A stretch of 13,004 nucleotides of DNA from SCUN01 sp964343975 (GTDB taxonomy: Bacteria > Acidobacteriota > Vicinamibacteria > Vicinamibacterales > SCN-69-37), in NCBI GenBank assembly GCA_964343975.1, contig CAYFLU010000093.1:1-13004 (forward strand), in the 5' to 3' direction. Of the stretch, positions 1 through 8,922 are shown piece after piece (the first letter of the stretch is position 1; every line of letters begins with the position of its first letter). Position numbers and translations under genes: made by a program. The notes under the pieces are model-generated. The model did no database searches. It had not been told where the DNA came from and was given only the letters and a program-made list of their open reading frames with translations.

Positions 1-289
1 GCGGCGCCGCGGCGCCGCCGAGGTCCGCCGAGATGAAGCCTTCCGTCGTGCCCGGCGCCGGCGTGCCGAGCGTCACGAACGACGCCGCGTAGCCGTTGTT
101 GCCGCACGACGCGGAGTACGCGACCTGCGCAGACGTGACGGCCTTCAGCGAGCCGATCGCCGACGTTTCATTGCCGGTCATGCGCGCGCGCAGAAGACCC
201 GGCACCGCAATCGCCGCGATGATGCTGATGATCGCCACGACAATCAGAAGTTCGATCAGTGTGAAACCCGCCTGCTTGTTGCCCTTCAT
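1..289 (-). CDS. pilA: Type IV pilin / prepilin-like protein, C-terminus cut by window edge
   Basis: About 96 residues are visible. The protein opens with a short basic leader, MKGNKQAG, then the class III prepilin cleavage site G^FTLIE. The Glu at mature position 5 is present, and a long hydrophobic helix (LLIVVAIISIIAAIAVPGLL) is followed by RARMTGNETSAIGS. This is the N-terminal methylation/cleavage motif of type IVa pilins and type II pseudopilins. PilD would cleave it in the inner membrane and it would polymerise into the fibre. A Cys in the SCGNNGYA stretch (about residue 60) may be one half of a pilin disulfide; the second half would lie outside the window. An in-frame ATG two codons upstream (at 295) leaves almost no space after the Shine-Dalgarno sequence, so 289 is preferred. 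The gene lies directly after pilB-pilT-pilC, so it is likely the major pilin, but a minor pilin or pseudopilin cannot be excluded. Confidence 0.88.
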   Translation of the reverse strand, partial: MKGNKQAGFTLIELLIVVAIISIIAAIAVPGLLRARMTGNETSAIGSLKAVTSAQVAYSASCGNNGYAASFVTLGTPAPGTTEGFISADLGGAAAP

Positions 290-296
290 GGTCATG

Positions 297-302
297 CTCC
301 TC
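297..302 (-). promoter_or_regulatory. Ribosome binding site of the pilin gene
   Basis: GAGGAG reads on the minus strand, seven bases before the ATG at 289 but only one base before the alternative ATG at 295. The spacing therefore decides for the downstream start. Confidence 0.7.
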
Positions 303-352
303 GGAATGTAGGTGTGCGTCCTGCCGTTCATCAAACTCACGCACTCTCCTTA

Positions 353-368
353 GGCAACCTCGGTACCA
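353..368 (-). promoter_or_regulatory. Sigma-54 (RpoN) -24/-12 promoter of the pilin gene
   Basis: On the minus strand the sequence is TGGTACCGAGGTTGCC, against the RpoN consensus TGGCACGNNNNTTGCW. GG (367-366) and GC (355-354) are separated by exactly ten bases, and the TTGC block is perfect. Transcription would start near 342, giving a leader of about 50 nt before the ATG at 289. In Pseudomonas, Myxococcus and Geobacter pilA is known to be RpoN-dependent and driven by PilR-type activators; no pilR/pilS gene lies in this window. The rest of the 290-507 gap shows no convincing intrinsic terminator for pilC and no other gene. Confidence 0.75.
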
Positions 369-507
369 GCTTTGTCACCGCGGCACCATTGTCGAGCTAA
401 CCTGCTGCCGTTGCATCACTTACCACATTCACCGCCGCGCCAGGCCCGCTCGAACCACTCCGGCGGCCCTCCGTACGGCCACCACAATTGTCAGTACACG
501 CACCAAA

Positions 508-1638
508 TCAGTGCGACGACAGCTTGCCGATCAAATCAAACAGCGGCAAGTACATCGAAATGACGATGCCGCCGACGACCACACCGAGAAACGCGATCAT
601 CAGCGGTTCCAGAATCGTCAGCAAGCCGGCGACCGCCACATCCACTTCTTCTTCGTAGAACTCCGCGATCTTCCCGAGCATGGTGTCGAGCTCGCCCGTG
701 CTCTCGCCCGCCCCGATCATCTGCGACACCATCGTCGGAAACACGCCCGTGGCGCGGAGGGGCGCGGCGACGGTCTCGCCGCGTTCGATGCGCGCCCTGA
801 CAGTTTTGATCGCGGCCTCGATCACCGCGTTGCCGGACGTGCGTGAGGTGATGTCGAGACCATCGAGCAGCGGCACGCCCGATGACACGAGCGTGCCGAG
901 CGTGCGACAAAACCGTGCGACGGCCACCTTGCGGAGGATCTTCCCGAGCACCGGCACTTTCAGGAGCGCGCCGTCCACGCGCATCCGCCCGCGCGGCGAC
1001 TTGTAGTACTGACGAAACAGATACGCGCCGGCCACGAACCCGCCGACAAGAAACGGCAGCGCGTAGATCAACAGATTGCTGGCGCCGATCACCATCCGTG
1101 TCGGCAGCGGCAACTCGGCGCCCATGCCCTTGAATAGATCCGTAAACGTCGGCACGACCTTCCACAGGATGATCACGATCACGATCGCGGCCACGCTGAG
1201 CACGACCGACGGATACATCATCGCGCTCCGCACCTGGCCGCGCAGCTTCACCTGCTTCTCGATGTAGGTCGACAGGCGCTTCAGGATCACGTCGAGGATG
1301 CCGCCCGCCTCGCCGGCCGCCACCATGTGCACGTAGAGCGGATCGAACGCGTCGCCGCGCCGCTCGAGCGACTCGGCGAACGACAGGCCTGCCTCGATGT
1401 CGCGGCGCACGAGCTCGATCGCCTTCTCCAGCGTCGGATCCGGCTCCTCGCGCGCGAGCAGCTCAAAGCACTGCACGAGCGGCAGCCCGGCGTCGATCAT
1501 CACCGACAGCTGCCGCGTGAAGATCGCGAGGCTCCGCGGCGGAATCTTCTTCGTCGTCTCGGGCGCCTTCACGCGCGCGGCCGCGCCGGCCGGCGCCGCC
1601 ACGCGGCGCCCCGCCACCACCTGTGTGCGTGTCGTCAT
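508..1638 (-). CDS. pilC: PilC, type IV pilus inner-membrane platform protein
   Basis: This 376-residue protein of the GspF/PilC family is slightly shorter than the usual 400 or so. It has an Ala-rich N-terminal tail (1-30) and two T2SF repeats, about 35-160 and 238-362. The repeats share the family pattern FTRQLSVMIDAGLPL (40-54) and FCRTLGTLVSSGVPL (243-257), and each carries a GAGE/AAGE-type element (VAAGEAGG near 106, IGAGESTG near 308). Three hydrophobic segments, about 143-163, 188-208 and 341-363, anchor it in the inner membrane. There it couples the cytoplasmic ATPases PilB and PilT to pilin insertion and removal. The ATG overlaps the pilT stop as ATGA, and there is no separate Shine-Dalgarno sequence, so translation is probably coupled to pilT. 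Confidence 0.95.
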   Translation of the reverse strand: MTTRTQVVAGRRVAAPAGAAARVKAPETTKKIPPRSLAIFTRQLSVMIDAGLPLVQCFELLAREEPDPTLEKAIELVRRDIEAGLSFAESLERRGDAFDPLYVHMVAAGEAGGILDVILKRLSTYIEKQVKLRGQVRSAMMYPSVVLSVAAIVIVIILWKVVPTFTDLFKGMGAELPLPTRMVIGASNLLIYALPFLVGGFVAGAYLFRQYYKSPRGRMRVDGALLKVPVLGKILRKVAVARFCRTLGTLVSSGVPLLDGLDITSRTSGNAVIEAAIKTVRARIERGETVAAPLRATGVFPTMVSQMIGAGESTGELDTMLGKIAEFYEEEVDVAVAGLLTILEPLMIAFLGVVVGGIVISMYLPLFDLIGKLSSH

Positions 1639-2728
1639 CGCGTCACCGCCGCATCCGCGCGCGCCGCCGCTGCGCGCGCCAGCATCGTCGTCACCTCATC
1701 GCGGTTCGAGGTCGTCGACATCGCGGTGTCTTTGCTGATCACGCGCTGTTCGATCAGCCGCGCCAGCGCCTGATTGAGCGTTTGCATGCCGAGGCGCTCC
1801 TGCCCCGTCTGCATCGCCGAGTAGATCTGATGGATCTTGTCTTCGCGAATGAGATTACGAATTGCCGGCGTCGCGACCAGGATCTCGAGCGCCGCCACGC
1901 GGCCGGAGCCGCTGGCCTTCGGCACGAGCGCCTGACACACGATGCCTTCGAGCACGAGCGACAGCTGCGTGCGGATCTGCGCCTGCTGGTGCGAGGGAAA
2001 GGCGTCGATGATGCGCGTCACGGTCTGCGCCGCCGAGTTCGTGTGGAGCGTGGCGAGCGTCAAGTGCCCCGTCTCCGCCAACTTCATCGCCGCTTCCATC
2101 GTCTCGAGATCGCGCATTTCGCCGACGAGCACCACGTCGGGGTCTTCGCGGAGGGCGGCGCGCAGCGCGGGCGTGAAGCCGCGCGTGTCGGCGTGGAGCT
2201 CGCGCTGATTCACGAGTGCGCGTTTGTGCGTGTGCAGATACTCGATCGGGTCTTCGATCGTGAGGATGTGCGCGGGCCGCGTCTGGTTGATGCGATCGAT
2301 CATTGCCGCGAGCGTCGTCGACTTGCCGCTGCAGGTCGGGCCGGTCACGAGCACGAGGCCGCGCGGGCGGTCGGCGAGTTGACCGAGCACGGGCGGCAGG
2401 CCGAGGTCGTCGAGCCCGCGGATCTTCTCCGGAATCAAGCGGAACACCGCGCCGACGGCGCCGCGCTGGTTGAACACGTTGCAGCGGAAGCGGCCGACGC
2501 CCGTGAGACCGAACGCGAGGTCGAGCTCCCAAGTGTCTTCGAACTGCTTCTTCTGCAGATCAGTGAGGACCGAGTACACGAGCGACTTCGTCTGCTCGGG
2601 CGTGAGATCCGGCCCAGAGAGGCGACGCAGATGGCCGTCCACGCGCACCTGCGGTGGCGTATTCACCGTGAGGTGGAGGTCGCTTGCGCCGGCCTCGAGC
2701 GTGTAGCGCAACAGATCAGGTAGGGTCA

Positions 2729-2729
<1 letters not shown>
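1635..2729 (-). CDS. pilT: PilT, type IV pilus retraction ATPase
   Basis: This 364-residue protein is of normal PilT length and is a hexameric cytoplasmic ATPase that depolymerises the pilus for twitching motility. Walker A is GPTCSGKST (130-138), the Asp box is TIEDPIEYLH (157-166), Walker B is VVLVGEMRD (199-207) and the His box is TLHTN (227-231). The AIRNLIRE signature (289-296), diagnostic of PilT and absent from PilB, is perfect and is followed by KIHQIYSAMQTGQ. The third variable P-loop residue is Cys instead of the usual Gly. The C-terminal 20 residues are Ala/Arg-rich. The start chosen is the ATG that shares its A with the pilB stop (TGATG). The open frame runs on upstream in antiphase to pilB, but that part is a shadow. 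PilU is the alternative paralogue, but the signature and position favour PilT. Confidence 0.95.
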
Positions 2730-4459
<1,730 letters not shown>

Positions 4460-4505
4460 GGCGGTGTGTGACCACGCCGCCGAAGTGCGAGCCGGGCCGG
4501 ATGTC

Positions 4506-5519
4506 TCAGAAACCGGCGCGTACGGCCGCGCCGACGCCCCGATCGCCTGCGCGGGAGCCGAACGTGCCATGCACGTCGAGCCACCACCGCGCGGTCACGC
4601 GCACGCTGCCCCCGGCGGTCCAGACCGGCTGGGGAGCCGCGTCTCTCACGTTCCAGCGCACACCCGCCCGCGCCGCCCACCCGGTGGTCCAGGTCTGCTC
4701 CGCGCCGAGTGCGATCATCCGACGCGGTCCGTCCGCCTCGACGGCCGTGTCCATGTCCGCATCCAGAGCAAGAGTCAGGCCATCCCGAGGCGCCACAGAC
4801 AGGCCGGCCCGAACGCGCCGGCTCAAAGGCATTTCAAATCCTGATGAAGTGGCGAAGACCGGCGCACGCAGATTTCGCGCGACGAGCCCAAGCCGGAGCC
4901 TGCCGAGGTCGGCCAGCACGCCGAGATCCACGTCGATCGTGTTCCGCGTCACGCCCGTGGCGGTGTCGACCGCCGAAAGGGCGCTCTCGCCTGAAGCCGC
5001 ACGGGATACGGCATCCGACGCGGTGCCACGCACCCACTTCACCGTGGCGCCCACCGTGAGTCCCTCAACGAGCGTTTGCAGGACCGTGACGCCGGCCTGC
5101 GTGGTGGTCAGTGACGCCACCCGGGTGCCGGCGTCGGTCACGGCCGCGATCCGGGTGTCTGACGACCGCGTCACCCCAAATCCGAGCGGCCAGGTCGCCA
5201 CCGCCAAGAGTCCCTGGTCCCGTTGGCCGGTCCGAGGGGCCGGGGCACCGGTCTGATTACCGAATCGAAAGCCGGCCCACTCAATTGTGAGCGCCGCCGG
5301 ACCGCCTGACACGAGCGCCGCCGGGTTCCAGACCACCGCCGAGGCATCGTCTGCGACCGCCACAAAGGCCCCGCCCATCCCGAGCGCCCGCCCGCCGACC
5401 GTTTCGAGGGTCTGGGCGCCTGCCGGCGTCGCCGCAAACAAAATCAGGATCCCCAGCGCACCCACAAACGTCTCAACGCGGGGGGCAATCGCCCGAGTTT
5501 TGTGCGCGACAGGGGGCAT
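4506..5519 (-). CDS. Secreted outer-membrane beta-barrel-like protein (PorV/UPF0164/FadL-like)
   Basis: The predicted 337 residues begin with a signal peptide: a basic n-region with K7, R9 and R14, a hydrophobic FVGALGILILFAAT, and an AGA^Q cleavage site at about residue 35. The mature N-terminus has TVGGRALGMGGAFVAVADDA, followed by VVWNPAAL. This pattern recurs in PorV/PorQ, UPF0164, TraF-like and FadL-like outer-membrane proteins. The rest alternates polar and hydrophobic residues with many Gly, as in beta strands, and the chain ends in Phe (AAVRAGF), the usual barrel C-terminal signal. The start at 5519 gives a clean signal peptide; the frame is open to 5612, but that extension is not signal-like. 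The gene ends 46 nt before pilB on the same strand, so it may be co-transcribed with the pilus genes. Specific function unknown. Confidence 0.75.
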   Translation of the reverse strand: MPPVAHKTRAIAPRVETFVGALGILILFAATPAGAQTLETVGGRALGMGGAFVAVADDASAVVWNPAALVSGGPAALTIEWAGFRFGNQTGAPAPRTGQRDQGLLAVATWPLGFGVTRSSDTRIAAVTDAGTRVASLTTTQAGVTVLQTLVEGLTVGATVKWVRGTASDAVSRAASGESALSAVDTATGVTRNTIDVDLGVLADLGRLRLGLVARNLRAPVFATSSGFEMPLSRRVRAGLSVAPRDGLTLALDADMDTAVEADGPRRMIALGAEQTWTTGWAARAGVRWNVRDAAPQPVWTAGGSVRVTARWWLDVHGTFGSRAGDRGVGAAVRAGF

Positions 5520-5520
5520 A

Positions 5521-5536
5521 CCGCAGCGTACTGCGG
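5521..5536. repeat. Short inverted repeat in the divergent intergenic region
   Basis: CCGCAG, a four-base CGTA centre, then CTGCGG forms a perfect 6-bp dyad. It lies immediately upstream of the leftward barrel-protein ATG (5519), where it could be an operator or an mRNA hairpin near the start codon. No clear Shine-Dalgarno sequence is visible for that gene. With only 6 bp in GC-rich DNA, chance is a fair alternative. Confidence 0.35.
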
Positions 5537-5575
5537 AACCCGACGCCCGGGTATCAACGTAATTGTCCGCGACGG

Positions 5576-5581
5576 TACAAT
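5576..5581 (+). promoter_or_regulatory. Candidate -10 box for the Yip1-adaptor-permease operon
   Basis: TACAAT matches the sigma-70 -10 consensus in five of six positions and stands out in a GC-rich setting. Transcription would begin near 5588, about 40 nt before the Yip1 ATG. No recognisable -35 box is found 16-18 bp upstream, so the promoter may depend on an activator or on another sigma factor. Confidence 0.35.
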
Positions 5582-5628
5582 GAGGAGATGGCGTCTCCAC
5601 TGGAGCGCCCACCTAAGGGAACCCCACA

Positions 5629-6348
5629 ATGACCGACACTGTTGCGCCCGACACCCCCGCCCTCGGCCTGTTCGCCCGGGCCATCGGCATCATCACGTCC
5701 CCCAAGGCCACGTTTGAGAAGGTGATCGCGGCGCCCCGTCCGGTCGGCATCTTGTTCCTCTGCGCGATTCTGGCCGGCGGATCGATGGCCGCCTTCGCCC
5801 TCACGGAAAAGGGCCGCCAGGCGCAGGTCGACTTCTCGGTCCAGCAAATGGAAAAGATGGGCATGACCGTCACCGATGAGGTCTACGCCCGGCTCGAGAA
5901 GCAGGCGCCCTACCAGCCCTACCTGCAGATGGTCGGCTCGCTGATCGGCTTCCCGATCGTCGTCCTCATCGTCACCGGCATTCTCTACGCCGTCTTCAAC
6001 GCCATCATGGGCGGCACCGCCGACTTCAAGCAGGTGATGGCGGTCACCACACATTCCTGGGTCGTGCCGACGCTCGGCGCCTTGTTTGCCGGCGTGCTCA
6101 ACTTCGCGCGCGGCTCCATCCAACCGAGCGTCGCCAACCTCGGGATGCTCCTGCCGATGCTGAAGGAAGGCTCCTTCGTTGCCAACCTCGCCGGCGGCGT
6201 CGACCTCTTCCAGATCTGGTTCGTCATCACGATGGCCACAGGCCTCGGCGTGCTCTACAAGCGCAAGACCGGCAGCGTCGCCACCGGCCTCTTCATCGTG
6301 TATGCCCTGCTCGTTGTCACGATTTCCTACTTCACCCGCAAAGGCTGA
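5629..6348 (+). CDS. Yip1-family integral membrane protein
   Basis: This 239-residue protein has about five hydrophobic segments (roughly 38-58, 104-127, 140-160, 189-210 and 215-234) and short charged ends. The N-terminal stretch, RAIGIITSPKATFEKVIAAPRP, with a SP(K)ATF-type motif before the first membrane helix, is the hallmark of bacterial Yip1-domain proteins. A soluble loop (about 59-101) separates helices one and two. Molecular function in bacteria is not established. The gene is first in an operon with an efflux adaptor and two permeases, so a role in membrane assembly or support of that transporter is inference only. The start is supported by AAGGGA at 5615-5620, eight bases before the ATG. 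Confidence 0.8.
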   Translation: MTDTVAPDTPALGLFARAIGIITSPKATFEKVIAAPRPVGILFLCAILAGGSMAAFALTEKGRQAQVDFSVQQMEKMGMTVTDEVYARLEKQAPYQPYLQMVGSLIGFPIVVLIVTGILYAVFNAIMGGTADFKQVMAVTTHSWVVPTLGALFAGVLNFARGSIQPSVANLGMLLPMLKEGSFVANLAGGVDLFQIWFVITMATGLGVLYKRKTGSVATGLFIVYALLVVTISYFTRKG

Positions 6349-6354
6349 TTCAGA

Positions 6355-7695
6355 ATGAACCGCAAGAAGCTCTTCATCGGTATCGGCATCGTCGCCCTGC
6401 TCGGCGCGATCGCGTACGCCAACCTCAACATGAAGAAAGAGACGGGGGCCGAGGTCACCGTCGAGAAGATCCAGAAGCGCGACCTGCAGGCGATCGTGTC
6501 GGCGAGCGGCAAGATCCAGCCGAAGCGCTCCGTCAACATCTCGGCCGAGACGATGGGCAAGGTCGTCGGGCTCGCCGTGAATGAAGGCGAACCGGTGAAG
6601 CAGGGCCAGTTCCTCCTCCAGATCGATCCGCGCAATCTCCAGACGGCGGTCGACAGCCGCGAGGCCAGCCTCGCCGCGTCGCGCTCGTCGATCGAAGAAT
6701 TGAAGCGCACGCTCGAGAACGCGAAGGTCACGCTCAAGACCTCGCAGGACAACCTCCGCCGCCAGAACGACTTGATGCGCGGCGGCCTCACCACGCGTGA
6801 AACGCTCGATCGCGCCCAGGACGATGCGAAGGCGCGGCAGACGGATGTGGACCGCATCCAGCAGTCGATCACGACGGCGGAAACGCGCCTCAAGAACGAC
6901 ATGGCGAACCTCGAGAGCGCGAAGTACGACCTCAACAAGGTCCGCGTCGTCTCCCCCATCAACGGCATCGTCACCAAGCGCAACATCGAAGAGGGTGAAA
7001 CGGCCGTGATCGGCACGATGAACAACGCCGGCACGGTGCTCCTCACGATCGCCGACATGTCGATCATTCAGGCTGAGGTCGAGGTCGACGAAACCGACAT
7101 CCCGAACGTGCTCGTCGGCCAGCCGGCGAAGGTCAAGATCGACGCGTTCCCCGACAAGAGCTTCCGCGCGAAGGTCACCGAGGTCGGCAACAGCCCGATC
7201 ACGACGACCGGCGCCACGACTCGCGCCACGAACTTCAAGGTGGTCGTGACGCTCGAAGAGACGGTGCCGGACGTGCGCCCGGGCTTCACGTGCACGGCCG
7301 AGATCACGACGGCCACGCGCCAGCAGGTCGTCAGCGTGCCGATTCAGGCCACGACGGTCCGCGAAGTGATCGTGGATCAGAGCGGCACGATGGTCCGCGA
7401 GACGCCGGAGCCGGGCAAGGAGAACCGCCCGCGCCGTGGCACGACCGCGCAGGCCGACCTCAAGCCCGGTCAGTCGCGCAAGGAACTCGAAGGTGTGTTC
7501 CTGCTGAAGGACGGCAAGGCGGTGTTCACCCCGCTCAAGATCGGCATCGGCGGCGACAAGTTCTTCGAAGTCCTGAGCGGCGTCAATGACGGCGACCAGG
7601 TCATCACCGGGCCCTTCTCGTCGGTGCGCGGCATGAAGGACGGCGACGCGGTGAAACTCGCGCCGGCCACCACGAGCGAGACGGTCAAGAAGTAA
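6355..7695 (+). CDS. MacA/HlyD-type periplasmic efflux adaptor
   Basis: The 446-residue protein is a membrane fusion protein that would link an inner-membrane ABC permease to an outer-membrane channel. An N-terminal anchor (5-22, LFIGIGIVALLGAIAYAN) follows a basic NRKK. A first lipoyl half (about 43-92, with GKVVGLAVNEGEPVKQGQ) is followed by an alpha-helical hairpin (about 95-195) rich in charged residues. The second lipoyl half holds VVSPINGIVTKRNIEEGE (198-215). A beta-barrel (about 238-318, ending RPGFTCTAEITT) and a membrane-proximal domain come last. The latter is interrupted by a roughly 40-residue hydrophilic insert (341-380) rich in Pro, Arg and Lys. It follows Yip1 by 6 nt, with a weak AAAGG at 6340-6344, and precedes the first permease by 3 nt. 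The transported substrate cannot be read from the sequence. Confidence 0.92.
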   Translation: MNRKKLFIGIGIVALLGAIAYANLNMKKETGAEVTVEKIQKRDLQAIVSASGKIQPKRSVNISAETMGKVVGLAVNEGEPVKQGQFLLQIDPRNLQTAVDSREASLAASRSSIEELKRTLENAKVTLKTSQDNLRRQNDLMRGGLTTRETLDRAQDDAKARQTDVDRIQQSITTAETRLKNDMANLESAKYDLNKVRVVSPINGIVTKRNIEEGETAVIGTMNNAGTVLLTIADMSIIQAEVEVDETDIPNVLVGQPAKVKIDAFPDKSFRAKVTEVGNSPITTTGATTRATNFKVVVTLEETVPDVRPGFTCTAEITTATRQQVVSVPIQATTVREVIVDQSGTMVRETPEPGKENRPRRGTTAQADLKPGQSRKELEGVFLLKDGKAVFTPLKIGIGGDKFFEVLSGVNDGDQVITGPFSSVRGMKDGDAVKLAPATTSETVKK

Positions 7696-7698
7696 CCG

Positions 7699-8922
7699 AT
7701 GTCACGGTTCATCGAATCGGCATCGATCGCGCTGTCGGCCATCTGGGCCAACAAGCTGCGGTCGCTGCTCACGGTCCTCGGCAACATCGTCGCGGTGACG
7801 TCGATCATCGCGGTGGTGTCGCTCGTGCAGGGCCTCAACGCCAGCGTCTCGAACGCGATCACGTCGCAGGTCGGCGCCGACCAGTTCTCGGTCGTGCGCT
7901 CCGGCCCGACGTTCTCGGATGAAGAGCAGCAGCGCGCGGCGACCAATCCGCGCGTCACGCTCGACGATGCCGAGGCCATTCGCCGGCTCACGACGCACGT
8001 GGGTCTGGTGATGGCGCGGGCGCAGACGAGCGCCGAGGCCAAGACGCGCACCGAGAAACTCGACTCGCTCAGCATCCGCGGCGTCACCAAAGAGTGGAAT
8101 CAGCTGCCGGATACGAACGTGGAAGTCGGCCGCTCGATCCTGCCGTCGGAATTCGACAACCACAAGCTCGTCACCGTGCTCGGCTACGACGCGGCCGACC
8201 GGCTCTTCGGCGCGCTCGATCCGCTCGACAAGATCGTGCAGTTCAACGGCCTGCCCTTCCGCGTGGTCGGTGTGGCCGCCAAGCAGGGCTCGTTCTTCGG
8301 GCAGTCACAGGACGAGTACGCCGTGATTCCGCTGTCGGTCTACCAGAAGCTGTTCAACTGGCGATCGTCCCTCACGCTCATCGTGCGGCCGACCGAAACC
8401 GCGTTCATCGACAAGGCGAAGGATGAAACGACCGTGGCGATGCGGATCTCGCGGCGGCTGCGTCCGAGCGCGCGCGACAACTTCGGCATCATCAGCTCCG
8501 ACACGTTCCTCGGCATCTACCAGACGGCGACGTCCGGCATCTTCGCGATCCTCATCGGCGTCGTCGGCCTCTCGCTCGTCGTCGGCGGCATTGTGATCAT
8601 GAACATCATGCTGATGGTCGTCACCGAGCGCACACGCGAGATCGGGTTGCGCAAGGCCCTCGGCGCACGCCGGCGCGACATCCTGTGGCAGATCCTCACC
8701 GAGTCGATCACGCTGTCGACGTTCGGCGGGATGGTCGGCACGGGCATGGGCTTCCTCGTGGCGAACATCATCAGCCGGCTCAGCCCCCTCCCCGCCATCG
8801 TGGAGCCGTGGGCCGTGGTGCTCGGCATTTCCATGACGGCCATCGTGGGCCTCTTCTTCGGCATGTATCCGGCGATGCGCGCGGCGGCGCTCGACCCGAT
8901 CGAAGCCCTTCGGAAGGAATAG
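7699..8922 (+). CDS. ABC transporter permease, MacB/FtsX type (first of pair)
   Basis: The 407-residue protein has the four-helix MacB topology: helix 1 at about 21-45, a large MacB_PCD-type periplasmic domain (about 46-275), then helices at about 279-308, 336-359 and 371-393. The FtsX-domain signature TERTREIGLRKALGARRRDILWQ (about 309-331) lies in the cytoplasmic loop after helix 2, and the chain ends in the typical DPIEALRKE. There is no nucleotide-binding domain, unlike E. coli MacB, which carries it on the same chain. Type VII ABC transporters of this kind are mechanotransmitters acting with a MacA-like adaptor. The helix-1 segment LGNIVAVTS departs slightly from the common LGIxIG form. 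The TAG stop abuts the ATG of the next permease. Confidence 0.93.
   Translation: MSRFIESASIALSAIWANKLRSLLTVLGNIVAVTSIIAVVSLVQGLNASVSNAITSQVGADQFSVVRSGPTFSDEEQQRAATNPRVTLDDAEAIRRLTTHVGLVMARAQTSAEAKTRTEKLDSLSIRGVTKEWNQLPDTNVEVGRSILPSEFDNHKLVTVLGYDAADRLFGALDPLDKIVQFNGLPFRVVGVAAKQGSFFGQSQDEYAVIPLSVYQKLFNWRSSLTLIVRPTETAFIDKAKDETTVAMRISRRLRPSARDNFGIISSDTFLGIYQTATSGIFAILIGVVGLSLVVGGIVIMNIMLMVVTERTREIGLRKALGARRRDILWQILTESITLSTFGGMVGTGMGFLVANIISRLSPLPAIVEPWAVVLGISMTAIVGLFFGMYPAMRAAALDPIEALRKE

Noticed and set aside
1..20. GCGGCGCCGC-type repeat at the left edge as a possible structural repeat
   Set aside because: It lies in the pilin reading frame and encodes a Gly-Gly-Ala-Ala-Ala-Pro stretch; low-complexity coding explains it.
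96..311. Plus-strand open frame opposite the pilin
   Set aside because: It is the antisense of the conserved pilin N-terminus and has no ribosome binding site.
373..492. Three TGTC motifs (373, 390, 489) as PilR binding sites
   Set aside because: Four-base motifs are expected by chance at this density, their spacing is irregular, and the first is too close to the -24 element for an enhancer site.
4460..4570. Start of pilB at the upstream ATG (4570)
   Set aside because: It would add 37 residues of Ala/Ser/Pro-rich sequence not seen in the family and would overlap the upstream gene by about 65 nt.
5520..5612. Longer start for the barrel protein at 5612
   Set aside because: The extra 31 residues hide the signal peptide and would run through the divergent promoter region.
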